The notes under the pieces are model-generated. The model saw only the letters and a program-made list of their open reading frames with translations. It ran no database searches and was not told where the DNA came from. Source: Eledone cirrhosa (Eukaryota; Mollusca; Cephalopoda; Octopoda; Eledonidae). Taken from it: a DNA stretch of 64,000 nt. The position numbers and the translations under genes were made by a program. Positions 40,695 through 51,634 of the stretch are shown in pieces. The stretch's first letter is position 1, and the number at the start of each line of letters is the position of its first letter. The DNA lies in NCBI GenBank assembly GCA_964016885.1, contig OZ024747.1:9629783-9693782 (forward strand). The letters run 5' to 3'.

Positions 40695-41040
40695 ATATCA
40701 TCATCATCATCACCGTTTTACGTCCGTTCTTCCACGACCTTGTCTTGCTCATATGGGAACTGATTCTGGCTTGATTTCTACAGCTGGATACCCTTCCTAA
40801 CACCAACCTCATATACAGTGAGTGCTGGGTGCTTTTTTCCGTGGCGCCTACATGTCCACTATACAGTGTGGGCTGGGTGCTTTTTTACCATGGCACCTCC
40901 ACGACCACTTTGCAGTGGGAGGGTGTGGGGGTATATTGTCTATATGCTTCAGCTTCGGCTTGTACTCGTGAGGGGTCGGGTCTTCTGTATTACTGCATGA
41001 CGCCAGAGGTCACGGTTGTGTGTCATCACCTTTGAGAGGT
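40695..41040 (-). mobile_element. SINE-A variant, full, reverse strand
   Basis: ATCATCATCATCATCACCG tail, then CTTGTCTTGCTCATATGGG, GGATACCCTTCCTAACACC, two GGTGCTTTTT blocks, and the special end 'gacgccagaggtcacggttg'. This is the inverse of 2079-2458. Confidence 0.88.
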
Positions 41041-41244
41041 GTAATTGGGTAAGGTCGGCTTTTATACGATATATAATACGCATAAATCATAAGTAAAACT
41101 AAAAATATGCCAAAATCAAAAGTATACCTTTACAATAATCAATGTTATGGTGGAGCAGAGTTTATTGTTGTTGTTATATTAACTCCACCTAGACTACTGT
41201 ACTGTCACTATACTTGTAACATCTACACTCAGTTCAATATTGTA

Positions 41245-41365
41245 GGTTCTTCTCCTTCTTCTTCTCCTCCTTCTCCCACTTATTCCTGAGAGGGTCATGG
41301 GGTCCCTTCCCCCAAAATTGCTGGCCTTGTGCCTAAATCAGAACCCATTATTATTATTGTTATTG
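41245..41365 (-). mobile_element. LINE-R 3' tip with (CTT) tail, then a SINE-B 3' end
   Basis: 'cttcttcttctcctccttct' followed by CCACTTATTCCTGAGAGGGTC and 'atggggtccc', the inverse of the LINE-R end. Then 'cccaaaattgctggccttgt' with (TTA)n is a plus-strand SINE-B 3' end. Confidence 0.7.
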
Positions 41366-41657
41366 ATGTAAATATTTCTTTCATTTCAGGTATGGTCAAG
41401 TGAATTTTGTTCATCTATTTTGGTGAGAAATTTACACCATTTCTTTACAAATTGCTCAGTCATTTTTGGTGTAACAATTACAACTGTATTGAATACTTAT
41501 TCGTGTGTGTGTGTACGTATCTGTGTATGTGTGTGTGTACGTATCTGTGTGTGTGTACTAACCAGATGAACTATGATGGCAGTGCTTCCCAAACCTGTTT
41601 TACTTGCAGCTCACTTGAGATCAAATATATATATTTTGGCACACTTTATTCACAAAT

Positions 41658-42046
<389 letters not shown>

Positions 42047-42265
42047 TCACCCACATACATTAAACTGCAGAAAATTATTAAATACTTACTTCTTTATTCA
42101 ATAAATGAAACGTAGTTATCAAGATTCTATATTTAGAATTTCAGTTTTTTTCACATTTTGTAAAAATCTGATTCTATTTAACCAAACATTGAGTGTGAAA
42201 AGCTTGAACATTGGAACTTACTAAGGGCTGAGGAAATAAATTTATAGAAGATTTACTGTGTGGAA

Positions 42266-42578
42266 CTGGGTGACACTGTTATTAGAAGGGACAAGTTAAT
42301 TGGCCACACCAAACCCTTCTCACAACGGAACCATAGTTTGGGAGCTACAACCACATTTGTAGTGTAGGAACAAGATGACACTTTTATGAGAAGGTACAAG
42401 CCAGTTGGCCACACCAAACCCTTCTCACAACGGAACCATAGTTTGGGAGCTACAACCACATTTGTAGTGTAGGAACAAGATGACACTTTTATGAGAAGGT
42501 ACAAGCCAGTTGGCCACGCTGAACCCTTCTCACAGCAGAACCATAATTCGAGAGCTGCAACCACATTTTCATGGAACA
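42266..42578. repeat. 105-bp tandem repeat, three units
   Basis: Units start near GTGACAC/ATGACAC at 42271, 42376 and 42481. They contain GGCCACACCAAACCCTTCTC and TTGGGAGCTACAACCACAT. 105 bp is 35 codons, so a 103-codon reverse frame stays open with three 35-residue repeats. The outer units have more changes than the middle one. Origin unknown. Confidence 0.92.
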
Positions 42579-42709
42579 GGATGACACCACTATCTTCTTA
42601 TAAATGTCTTTCCTCAGTGCTTCGTAAGTTAAATGTTTGAGCTTCGCCCTCTATGTTTATTAATATTTTCAAAAGCTATTTGATTCAGTTCCTGAATTTA
42701 TATGGTAAG

Positions 42710-42800
42710 ATGTTATCAGAGGTCCCTTAGTTCATTGGTTAGAGCACTCAGTCAGTATCTGAGAAATACAAGGTTTGATTCTTCGTAGCAGTTGCTGACA
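42710..42800 (+). mobile_element. tRNA-like head of an unassigned SINE
   Basis: GGTCCCTTAGTTCATTGGTTAGAGCA (A-box-like), a central region, and AAGGTTTGATTCTTCG (B-box-like) at tRNA-like spacing. No CCA and an imperfect acceptor, so it is not a tRNA gene. Confidence 0.5.
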
Positions 42801-42944
42801 TCTTTTTCCATCTCTAAGGAATCTTTACCCTATTTCTATAAGCTACCATATCACAACTGACTGTAATTTCAATTATTTTCTGGGCTTGAACAACCTACAT
42901 CAATAAATATGATTCTATTATTTTCATGACACAATGATGATGAG

Positions 42945-43100
42945 GGTTGGGTGATTGTCAGAATTGTTAGAGCATCAGGAAAAATGGGTGATTGTCAGAA
43001 TTGTTAGAGCATCAGGAAAAATGCTTTACATTTTAAATTCAAATCCTGCCAAGGTCAACTTTGATTTTCGTCCTTTGACAATCAATAAGATAACTTAAGA
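42945..43100 (+). mobile_element. SINE-B-like remnant with duplicated head
   Basis: A 37-bp block with GTGATTGTCAGAATTGTTAG is directly repeated (42949 and 42986), followed by 'aaattcaaatcctgccaagg tcaactttgatttt'. Confidence 0.65.
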
Positions 43101-43133
43101 TTTAGAAATTTAACTAACTTTCTCATTATTAAG

Positions 43134-43240
43134 CTGGTGTTTGGAACATAAGTTAACATAGGTTCTTCCATAAAAGTATGATTGAAGGTTTCAATTTAAA
43201 TATAAACACTTGAAAACAAACAGTATCATAGAACCAGGAG
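43134..43240 (-). repeat. Single 107-bp satellite unit, reverse strand
   Basis: 'ggtgtttggaacataagtta', 'ttcttccataaaagtatgat' and 'cagtatcatagaaccagg' are the reverse complement of the unit at 26596-26702. Confidence 0.8.
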
Positions 43241-43261
43241 GAGTTTCAGACAGTTTAATGT

Positions 43262-43520
43262 TAAAAGGGTTAAATTGACTTTTTACTTTCCCTAAAATTG
43301 TTGGCCTTGTGCTTATATTAGAAACCCCTGTTTTCATGACCCACTGCTTGGGAACCACTGTGTTATGGAATATAAACTGGTTGACAGGCATTTTTTTTAT
43401 TATTTACACCTAGTTAGTATAAACCAAATAATGTACTGGGATAGATTTAATGACTTCCCCCACATCCAAATTGCTGGCCTTGTGCCTAGAGTAGAAATCA
43501 TTATTATTATTATTATTATC
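43262..43520 (+). mobile_element. Two SINE-B 3' ends
   Basis: 'aaattgttggccttgtgctt atattagaaa' (43300) and 'aattgctggccttgtgccta gagtagaaa' (43467), the second with a (TTA)n tail. Confidence 0.75.
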
Positions 43521-43554
43521 ATATCCTAATTTCGATAGCAAAATTAAAGAGGGG

Positions 43555-43557
<3 letters not shown>

Positions 43558-43592
<35 letters not shown>
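43558..43592. repeat. (GA)n microsatellite
   Basis: Pure GA run. Confidence 0.96.
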
Positions 43593-43595
<3 letters not shown>

Positions 43596-43961
43596 AAAAT
43601 ACATCTTGTGAAAAAAGTATGAAAGTAAACATAAGCTGGTAGTTAAGATTCTGTAGATATTATTTCAGTGAGAATAACTAAACAGAGTTTAGTGCAACTT
43701 CAGAACATATATATGTATCTATACTATAGGGGATTCCTTAGAAAAACATCTAAAGGCTTGTTTCTTCCAAAAGCAGATTGCTGTTATATGAGAATGCACA
43801 AAAAACATCTTGGCAGAATCTTGAGTAAAATGGATTCCTACCATTGCTATATTTTGATAGGGTTGATTTAGTGACATGACTGATTTATAAATTGTTGGCA
43901 ATTTAAGGTATATAAACACACACACACACACATATATACACACACATATACACACACACAC

Positions 43962-44024
43962 AGGGTATCTCCTAAAAAGAATGGTGTTGAAATGTGTATA
44001 CATTTTAAGGGGACTCCCTGTATA
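43962..44024. mobile_element. Mariner-type MITE, internally deleted
   Basis: CAGGGTATCTCCTAAAAAG ... CATTTTAAGGGGACTCCCTG. The central ATTGCCTGTACAGG block is gone. TA flanks. Confidence 0.75.
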
Positions 44025-44277
44025 TTTATAGATATATAGTTTTATGTATATATAATAGAACTATGTGTATATATATGTGTGTGTGTGTGTGTATAGTTCA
44101 AGAATAAACAAAACAAATACAGAGATATAAAAACACGAAGTTCACACTATTTATATCAATGTATTATTGATGGACGTGAGAAAAAGTACTCAATACCAAA
44201 GGAGAGATTAAATATTCATTTATTATGACTAAGTAGTGAGGCAGATGAAACTACTTCACCATAATAACCTAATAAAT

Positions 44278-44299
44278 TAATATATATATTTATATACAT

Positions 44300-44372
<73 letters not shown>
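44278..44372. repeat. (CA)n(TA)n microsatellite
   Basis: CACACACA then a long pure (TA)n. Confidence 0.97.
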
Positions 44373-44373
<1 letters not shown>

Positions 44374-44419
44374 CATTAATAAGATCAGAGGCAATATGCA
44401 GTTGATTTAGGTTTATGTA

Positions 44420-44500
44420 TATCTCCAAGATACATATTTCACTGAGGACTACCAATTCTGATAGCCTAAGCTTTTCATATGGCATAAAACCTTCCTCGAA
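44420..44500 (-). ncRNA. Decayed hammerhead-like sequence
   Basis: Minus strand reads GTGAAATATGTATCTTGGAG, i.e. GAAA, the same ATA-TG-TAT stem III as copies 2 and 3, and a C at the cleavage position. The CTGATGA half is degraded (CATATGA) and stem I does not pair. It marks the same element family, not a working ribozyme. Confidence 0.45.
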
Positions 44501-44619
44501 AAAATGTTTTCCTTTTCGTGATACAAAGGACAGCAGAATATGTTGATGTTGTTTCTTTACTGGCTGGTTCATGTAAGACCCCTAGGTTGAGGGAGACTGT
44601 GTGTGGGTCAATCTCTATT

Positions 44620-44780
44620 CCACATTACTACCACTGAATATTGACAATAGTAGATCCCTCACATGGGTCTCCAATCAGATCAATTGGAGATGGTTGTTTC
44701 TGACAAGATCCACTGGAAGGTGTATTTAAGGACTCTACATTCAAGACCTTCCCAAGAGTAAGTGGGCAAAGAAGAAGGGT
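44620..44780 (+). mobile_element. LINE-R 3' end
   Basis: 'aatcagatcaattggagatg gttgtttctgacaagatcc' and 'gtgggcaaagaagaaggg' align with 28466-28580. The stop region and a short AAGAAG tail are kept. Confidence 0.8.
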
Positions 44781-44984
44781 ATACAAATCTATTAGCATCA
44801 CACCCAGATATCTGTCTTAAGGATCATTCTTGTTTTACAGAGGACTGGATCTGGTACAGAAACAGTCTAGTGGATGTTTTGATAACAGAAGTTTAAACAT
44901 GGATTTATAAAAGAGGAAAATATATGTAGGGCAGGTAAAATTCCTGATATCCATGGACGACTTCTCTCCAGCAGTCTGTGTTCA

Positions 44985-45245
44985 TCATCATCATCACCAC
45001 TATGTCCTGCAGCTACCAGAGACCAGTGTCTGTCCTTAGAGCATCAACATATGTCATCCTCGGTCACGCTTTTTCAGTGTGTCCATGTAGGGGTTCCCAC
45101 AGGACCACTGAGTGCAGTTTCAACTCTGAATGTTGGTGAACATGTCCAGCTAACCTCAGTCTTATCTGTATCACTTTCGAGGTGGCTTTTGGGAGGCTCC
45201 CATACAGCTCTAAGTTCTTCATCCTCAGTTCTGAGATGGAAATAT
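44985..45245 (-). pseudogene. LINE reverse-transcriptase C-terminus (family G)
   Basis: Reverse strand reads LYGSLPKATSKVIQIRLRLA, GHVHQHSELKLHSVVLWEPL, HGHTEKA, a stop, then PRMTYVDALR. RLRLAGH, then H-E, then LW-P-HG, then TYVD-L is the tail of another class of RT polyprotein, seen with a (GAT)n end (44985-45000). One in-frame TGA. A 69-codon forward frame here is only the antisense shadow. Confidence 0.75.
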
Positions 45246-45599
45246 GTCTTGTTTAAATAACTGTGAAACTGGATTAGTTAGCCATGTAGAAATGTGAGAT
45301 ACTGTCAGACAGTATATATAATAGTACAACCTGGATATACACCTCTGGAGTTACATTAGCTAGCAACAGGTATGATGATATCATTTGATCTGCTAAATAT
45401 AACAATCAACAAGACCCCTATTATCTTTGAAATAGACCCCATGTAAGAGAGTGTAGCAGGTTCTATATAAGTTAACATATTCAATGAAGAAGTGAAGTCA
45501 TTTTCAACAAATTCCCAACTGCAAATAAAACCTATGTAAGAGCAGAATCTTGTATATGGTTTCTGAATACATTCAATATAGCTTCTATATCTCTCTTGT

Positions 45600-45662
45600 A
45601 AGAGCTTCTCTCCCTCTCTCTCTCTCTCTTTCTCTCTTTCTGTCTCTTTCTTTATATATATA

Positions 45663-45704
<42 letters not shown>
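45600..45704. repeat. (CT)n and (TA)n
   Basis: CTCTCTCTTTCTCTC then TATATATATGTGTGTG and (TA)n. Confidence 0.93.
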
Positions 45705-45707
<3 letters not shown>

Positions 45708-45804
45708 GGTGTCCTAAAAAGATGTATACACACTTCAACAGCATTCTAATAAATATTGCCTGTACAGGTAATCAAAGTGTGTATACATTTTGGGGGTTCA
45801 CCCA
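45705..45804. mobile_element. Mariner-type MITE, full copy
   Basis: CAGGGTGTCCTAAAAAGATG ... ATACATTTTGGGGGTTCACC, the same length and the same ATTGCCTGTACAGGTAAT centre as 32058. Right tip is degraded. TA flanks. Confidence 0.87.
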
Positions 45805-46560
45805 GTGTATACATATATTTCTCTCTTTCTCTCTCTCAATGTTTGGGGTCCTTTGTTACAGCTGTGAACATCCCATATTTTTCTTTCACCAAACATAATA
45901 TATCTAGGTTTACATTATCAAAAGGCTCCTAATCCTATTTTTTTTAAAGGTTGTAGGAAATGAATTGAGGGAAATGTTGCTGCTATTTCTAGCAGGTTGC
46001 GTAGCGACTATTTTTAGCGAAATGTTTTCATTATAAGGAATATTTTTTATACCCCGTGAATTACGTTATAATGGAATTTCACTATAATCACTCAGGTGCG
46101 CTACATATATTTGAGTATTTAAAAATAAAATAATAAATTATCAGAGGGTTGATAATATTTTTCAGTGTCTCAATCATGTATTGAGAAGCAACGGTTTATC
46201 TCAATCGATTCTAAAACACTAACACCATTACACATTTGTGGTTTTGTGCGCTGCCAAAGAAATCAGAACTGCGACATATCAAGGGAGACAACTGCTGATG
46301 CCTTCCTCGAATCAGTTATACAAATCGCGAAATTTTAAAAAGTCTTCCTAAAATACACGCAAAGCTTCAGAAGATTTGAGGCAAGGAAGAGAAAAAAAAG
46401 TTAAAAACGGCATGAACTTCACAACAACCTCATTTCATTCATCTCTGACTGAAATAATATCAATGAATCTGTCTTGTTCATGTAAGAAATCATATTTTCT
46501 CTATCTCTTAATTTATTAATAATCAATTAATTATTTTTAATTATTTATTATTATTATTTT
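45805..46560. other. Non-coding stretch, no recognised feature
   Basis: AT-rich sequence. The blocks 'ttgcgtagcgactattttta gcgaaatg' and 'aagcaacggtttatctcaat' are unique-looking. No exon defended. Confidence 0.5.
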
Positions 46561-46562
46561 TT

Positions 46563-46722
46563 TTATAGCGTCGGACAATATGCTTTACGGCATAGAGTTA
46601 CAGCCCTTTAAGTTCTAAACTCAAATACTGTCGAGGTTAGCAAGTACTAGCAACACATTGGGGTCGATTTATTCGACATCCCCCTCACCCCAAAATTGTT
46701 GGCCTTGTATCTATATCAGAAA
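46563..46722 (+). mobile_element. SINE-B, diverged
   Basis: 'tagcgtcggacaatatgctt tacgg' through 'gttggccttgtatctatatc'. The middle (pyrimidine-rich B-box side) is shortened. Confidence 0.78.
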
Positions 46723-46732
46723 CAATTATTAA

Positions 46733-46872
46733 ATCCCGCCGAGGTTAACTTTGCCTTTCATCCTTACGGGGTCGATAAAATAAAGTACCAGTAACGTACT
46801 GGGTCGATTTAATCAACTTTCCCCTCCCCCAAAATTGCTGGCCTTGTGCCTATATAAGAAACCATTTATTCT
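46733..46872 (+). mobile_element. SINE-B, 3' part
   Basis: Starts AAATCCCGCCGAGGTTAAC at the B-box end and runs to 'gcctatataagaaacc'. Confidence 0.85.
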
Positions 46873-47084
46873 TTATCAGTCTGAGAGATGAGCTGGTTTA
46901 ATTCTAGAACTTGTAAACATTGCTCTGTCTTCCTAGCATCTTTAATGACTTCTTCAGCAAGAGTTGTCTCTCTTTATTTCAACCTCTTTGTCATTTGTAG
47001 AGGGAGGGGGGAGACATGCACTTTCCAACAGCACAGACCTGCTATCTACATATAAGGTGAAACATGTAACAGCCTCATACATAC

Positions 47085-47334
47085 ACATGCATATACATGT
47101 ACATACATACATACACATACATAAAGATACATAAAGATACATAAAGGTACATACATATATACATACATACATACACACACAGACACACATACATACTCAT
47201 ACATACGCACACGTCTACTGTGTAGGTTATGAAGTGGTAGAAGTAAGAAAGGAATAAGTTATGTTTTGAAATGTTTATCACAGAACAACATAGAGGGTGA
47301 ATTGAGAGGGTGAAGAACATTTCACCTCCCTTAC

Positions 47335-47373
<39 letters not shown>

Positions 47374-47375
47374 AT
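47085..47375. repeat. (CATA)n and (TA)n(TG)n blocks
   Basis: ACATACATACATAC (47095-47215), then unique sequence, then (TA)n(TG)n at 47335-47372. Confidence 0.88.
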
Positions 47376-47565
47376 CATCATCATCATCATCATCACTATC
47401 ATCACCGTTTTACGTCCGTTCTTCCACACTAGCATGGGTTAGACGGGTTGTCCTGTTGTGGGCAGTGCCCGGTCGGCTGACTTTGTCTTGATCATACAGG
47501 AACTGATTCTGGCTTGATTTCTACAGCTGGATGCCCTTCCTAACACCAACCTCATTTACAGTGAG

Positions 47566-47566
<1 letters not shown>
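47372..47566 (-). mobile_element. SINE-A, 3' variant, truncated
   Basis: ATCATCATCATCATCATCAC tail, TTTTACGTCCGTTCTTCCAC, CTAGCATGGGTTAGACGGG, GGATGCCCTTCCTAACACC, ending at CATTTACAGTGAG followed by (TA)n. The tRNA-like head is absent. Confidence 0.88.
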
Positions 47567-47596
<30 letters not shown>

Positions 47597-47769
47597 TAAT
47601 AAAAACAAGGAATAAAAACAAAGAAACAGTTCCTTATATTATGTGACTCTGTTTTCCTGTTATTTTCATTGAAAAAATGTTTGAATACATCTTCTCTTTT
47701 CATGATATTTGGATTACATTGAGTTCTTCATACGGATTGGACACTACCATATATTTTGGTAGATTTATC

Positions 47770-47779
<10 letters not shown>

Positions 47780-47803
<24 letters not shown>

Positions 47804-47988
47804 CAGAGAGAGAGAGAGGACCATATATCTGTGAGAAAACACAGTGAGCTGGTTTATTGGGAAACTCAAAAATCACACATATTTATTATGTTTTGATTCT
47901 TCACATTTATATATTATATAAATATATATAATATATATATATAAATATATATAATATATATAATATATAATATATATAAATATATATA

Positions 47989-48022
<34 letters not shown>

Positions 48023-48025
48023 AAG
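47780..48025. repeat. (GA)n and patterned (TA)n
   Basis: (GA)n at 47785-47818 and ATATATAAATATATATAATAT patterns at 47925-48010. Confidence 0.92.
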
Positions 48026-48264
48026 TATAAATATGTGTGTGAACAGAAAAACCAGGTTAGTGTACTATTCAAGCAGTACAACTGTTATTAGCAGCAGTAA
48101 ATACAGCAGTAATCAGTGTAAGACTTAACAGAAATCTCCCTGGACATGAAAGGGAGGTGAGTTATATTGTTCTGGGCTAGGAACCACTTCCTATCACATA
48201 AACAGTCACCCCCCTTCCCGAAATGATGACAGGTCAAGAAGCTTTCCTTTATTATCTTATATCA

Positions 48265-48625
48265 TTGAATTGGGTCCTAATGTTATCCAAAAACTCACCC
48301 CAGATATCTCCCTAGATCCCTAAATCATGGTAATGAGGCCTCCTGTAATACCCCCCCCCCCACCCACATCACCCATCTCTAGTATTAGTCAGATTGGATC
48401 TTATTGTTATCCCCAAAACTGACCCTAAACTGACCCTAAATATCTCCCTAGATCCCTAAAAAACTGTAATGAAAGCCCCTGTAATATCCCCCACCCCATC
48501 TTTAGTATTAGTCAGATTGGGTCTTATTGTTATCCCCAAAACTGACCACAGATATCTCCCTAGATCCCTAAAACACTGTAATGAAGGCCCCTGTAATACC
48601 CCCCCCCCCCATCTCTAGCATTAGT
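48265..48625. repeat. About 111-137 bp tandem repeat, three units, with C runs
   Basis: ATCTCCCTAGATCCCTAAA occurs at about 48305, 48442 and 48553. Each unit holds TTGTTATCCCCAAAACTGACC and a C run after CCTGTAATA. The middle unit has a duplicated ACTGACCCTAA. Confidence 0.88.
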
Positions 48626-48719
48626 CAGCCATGTCCAATCAGAATTATGATTCATTCACATTTCTTACTTTTTCTCAAAAACACCTGCAATTCTGCACTT
48701 TTCCATATTGTTAGCATTG

Positions 48720-48884
48720 CTCTTACTCGCTCTCTCTCTCTCACCTTATATACTCTCTCTCTCTCTCTCCCTCTTTCCCTTATATACTCTCTCTCTCCCC
48801 CTTATATACTCTCTCTCTCCCCCTCTTTCCCTTATATACTCTCTCTCTCCCCCTCTTTCCCTTACATACTCTCTCTCCCCCTCT
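48720..48884. repeat. CTCTCTC / CTTATATACTC minisatellite
   Basis: Units CCCTTATATACTCTCTCTCTC of varying length. Confidence 0.92.
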
Positions 48885-49605
48885 CTTCTTACTCTTGCTC
48901 TCCCTCTCTTCTTACTCTTGCTCTCCCTCTCTTCTTACTCTTGCTCTCCCTCTCTTCTTACTCTTGCTCTCCCTCTCTTCTTACTCTTGCTCTCCCTCTC
49001 TTTTTACTCTTGCTCTCCCTCTCTTCTTACTCTTGCTCTCCCTCTCTTCTTACTCTTGCTCTCCCTCTCTTCTTACTCTTGCTCTCCCTCTCTTCTTACT
49101 CTTGCTCTCCCTCTCTTCTTACTCTTGCTCTCCCTCTCTTCTTACTCTTGCTCCCCCTCTCTTCTTACTCTTGCTCTCCCTCTCTTCTTACTCTTGTTCT
49201 CCCTCTCTTCTTACTCTTGCTCTCCCTCTCTTCTTACTCTTGCTCTCCCTCTCTTCTTACTCTTGCTCTCCCTCTCTTCTTACTCTTGCTCTCCCTCTCT
49301 TCTTACTCTTGCTCTCCCTCTCTTCTTACTCTTGCTCTCCCTCTCTTCTTACTCTTGCTCTCCCTCTCTTCTTACTCTTGCTCTCCCTCTCTTCTTACTC
49401 TTGCTCTCCCTCTCTTTTTACTCTTGCTCTCCCTCTCTTCTTACTCTTGCTCTCCCTCTCTTCTTACTCTTGCTCTCCCTCTCTTCTTACTCTTGCTCTC
49501 CCTCTCTTCTTACTCTTGCTCTCCCTCTCTTCTTACTCTTGCTCTCCCTCTCTTTTTACTCTTGCTCTCCCTCTCTTCTTACTCTTGCTCTCCCTCTCTT
49601 CTTAC
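48885..49605. repeat. 23-bp minisatellite, about 31 units
   Basis: Unit TTCTTACTCTTGCTCTCCCTCTC (23 bp, given as period), highly uniform with rare TTTTT and GCTCCCC variants. No unit frame contains a stop, so all three forward frames are open for hundreds of codons (the longest about 498 with flanks), each reading the same 23-residue Leu/Ser cycle. Confidence 0.97.
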
Positions 49606-50160
49606 TCTCTCTCTCCCTCCTTACTCTCTCTCTCTCTCCCGCTCTTCTTACTCTCTCTATCTCCCGCTCTTCTTACTCTCTCTCTCTCCCCCTCTCTTCT
49701 TACTCTCTCCCCCTCTCTTCTTACTCTCTCTCTCTCTCCCCCTCTCTTCTTACTCTCTCTCTCCCTCTCTTCTTACTCTCTCTCTCCCTCTCTTCTTACT
49801 CTCTCTCTCCCTCTCTTCTTACTCTCTCTCTCCCTCTCTTCTTACTCTCTCTCATCCTCTCTTTTTACTCTACCTTCTTACTCTCCTTTTATTCTCCCCT
49901 TCCATATTGTTAGCATTTCTCTTACTCTCTCTCTCTCTCTTCTAACTCTCTCTCTCTCTTCTAACTCTCTCTCCCTCTTCTTACTTTCTCTCTCCCTCTA
50001 TTCTTACTCTCTCTCTCCCTTCTTACTCTCCCCTCACCTACTTATTCTCCCACCCACCCTGCTCTTCCTTTCACTCCATCCCATTTACACACTCCTTTAC
50101 TCTCTCCCCACCCCCTCTCTCTATCTGTCATTACTCCCCCTCCCGCCATACTCTCCCTCC
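49606..50160. repeat. CT-rich flank of the 23-bp array
   Basis: CTCTCTCTCTCCCTCTCTTC units, progressively degenerate to the right. Confidence 0.92.
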
Positions 50161-50281
50161 TATGGAATATTCCAGTTATATTTTCCACATGGTTTCCAAA
50201 CAAGCCGAACAAATCAAACAAGTTACATTAATTACTCTCGTCTCAGCATTCTATGTCTGCACTCTATCTCCCACCATATTG

Positions 50282-50402
50282 GATTATATATATATATGTA
50301 TATATATGATATATATACTATATATATATATATAATATATATGTATATATATGATATATATACTATATATATATACTATATATATATATAATATATATAT
50401 AA
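50282..50402. repeat. Patterned (TA)n with GATATATA / CTATATA
   Basis: TATATATGATATATATACTA units, themselves nearly palindromic. Confidence 0.92.
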
Positions 50403-50575
50403 TTGTTTCAAATTTGGCACAAGGCCAGCAATTACCCAGTGTATTACTGGTACTTTATTTTATCGACCCCGAAAGGATGAAAGGCAAAGTTAACCTCGGC
50501 GGGATTTGAACTCAGAATGGCAAGGGCCGTAACTCTATGCATCAAAGCATGGCGTCAAACCCTCTACCGATCAGT
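50402..50575 (-). mobile_element. SINE-B
   Basis: ATTGTTTCAAATTTGGCACAAG to CCCTCTACCGATC; the last part of the tRNA-like head is missing. Right flank has a short hairpin ATGCTCCTTCGGAGCA. Confidence 0.88.
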
Positions 50576-50647
50576 AAGGTTGCTAGGATGCGTCCATAGG
50601 CGGTATGCCAGTTGAGCATTCTATGCTCCTTCGGAGCAGAGTATAAT

Positions 50648-50900
50648 AATAATAATAATTGTTTCTACTTTAGGCACAAGGCCAGCAATTACCCAGTGCA
50701 TTACTGGTACTTTATTTTATCGACCCCGTAAGGATGAAAGGCAAAGTCAACCTCGGCGGAATTTGAACTCAGATCGTATAATAATAATAATTGTTTCTAC
50801 TTTTGGCACAAGGCCAGCAATTGCCCAGTGTATTACTGGTACTTTATTTTATCGACCCCGTAAGGATGAAAGGCAAAGTTAACCTCGGCGGGAATAATAT
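50648..50900 (-). mobile_element. Two truncated SINE-B copies in tandem
   Basis: 50656-50778 ends at TTTGAACTCAGATCG and 50788-50893 ends at AACCTCGGCGGGA. Each is preceded by (AAT)n, so tail-plus-SINE has been repeated. Confidence 0.87.
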
Positions 50901-51119
50901 TAGAGAAAGAGGATTTGCTTCGAAATCATTAGACGTATCTGAGGAACTTGCAAATCCAGAGTCAGGTTCGATCTAGGTCCAGATCCAGGTTCGATACACA
51001 AACACATCACACCTCGAGCTGTCCGTCAAAGAAACAATTGTAATACATAATAAACTGTGTTCCAATGCGTCAATGATTCTTCGTTTTCCATATTATTATT
51101 ACTGTACATATATATGTGT

Positions 51120-51150
<31 letters not shown>

Positions 51151-51151
51151 G

Positions 51152-51290
51152 GAAAAGAGTTAGGACCCCGGCAGCTGAGCTCTGGCTGTTTCGACAGCTA
51201 GATCCGATCTATTACCCACTCTACTACCCTAAGTATTGAGTATTCTGGTGTGTTATGGTCCACCTGGTATCTCACCACACCCTCTTTGTT
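51152..51290 (-). mobile_element. Penelope-like terminal fragment, decayed hammerhead half
   Basis: Inverse of the sequence family at 20358-20493. On the minus strand it reads 'ggtggaccataacacaccag', GTAGTAGAGTGGGTAATAG, then GCTGTCGAAACAGCCAGAGC and CAGCTGCCGGGGTCC. GAAA and stem III remain, but the cleavage triplet is GCC instead of GTC and the CTGATGA half is missing. Confidence 0.65.
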
Positions 51291-51303
51291 ATATATATAT
51301 ATA

Positions 51304-51405
51304 TAGTGAAAGAGTGAAGAATAACATGGTCAACAGTACAAAAAAGGGATTTATTTACAGTCTGACAATTGTTTCACTGATTAAGTTGTCTAAAAATTGC
51401 TGAAC
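51304..51405. mobile_element. Short dispersed repeat, flank family shared with 62185-62250
   Basis: 'agtgaaagagtgaagaataa catggtc' recurs inverted at 62215-62245, both next to (TA)n. Here it is followed by 'acaattgtttcactga', which on the minus strand is GAAACAATTGTC, a hammerhead-like 3' core. Confidence 0.55.
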
Positions 51406-51634
51406 ACATGAAGCAGTGCCACTCAATTTCAAATACGATGTTGACTTAATCAGATCATCGGAGATAACTGCTATATGTTCAGTAATTTTACAAATTCAAA
51501 TTACAGCATCATTAATAATATTAATAATATTAATAATAAAGATAGAGAGAAAAAAGAAAGAAAAAAAAGAAAAAAAAAGAAAGGAAAACAGAGAAAGATA
51601 TAGAGAGAAAAAAAGACAGAGAGAAAGGAGGATA

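Noticed and set aside
45051..45260. 69-codon forward frame
   Set aside because: Antisense of the LINE family G coding remnant, which has the RLRLAGH and TYVD motifs on the other strand.
48581..50391. Forward reading frames of 400-500 codons
   Set aside because: They are the same 23-residue cycle in three frames of a CT-rich minisatellite plus its degenerate flanks; no non-repetitive coding segment supports any frame.
50934..51045. Additional hammerhead using CTGAGGA (50939) and GAAACAATTGTA (51031)
   Set aside because: Stem I would be only GTAT/ATAC and I cannot pair a stem II next to the core, so the matching motifs are probably coincidental or the remains of a dead copy.
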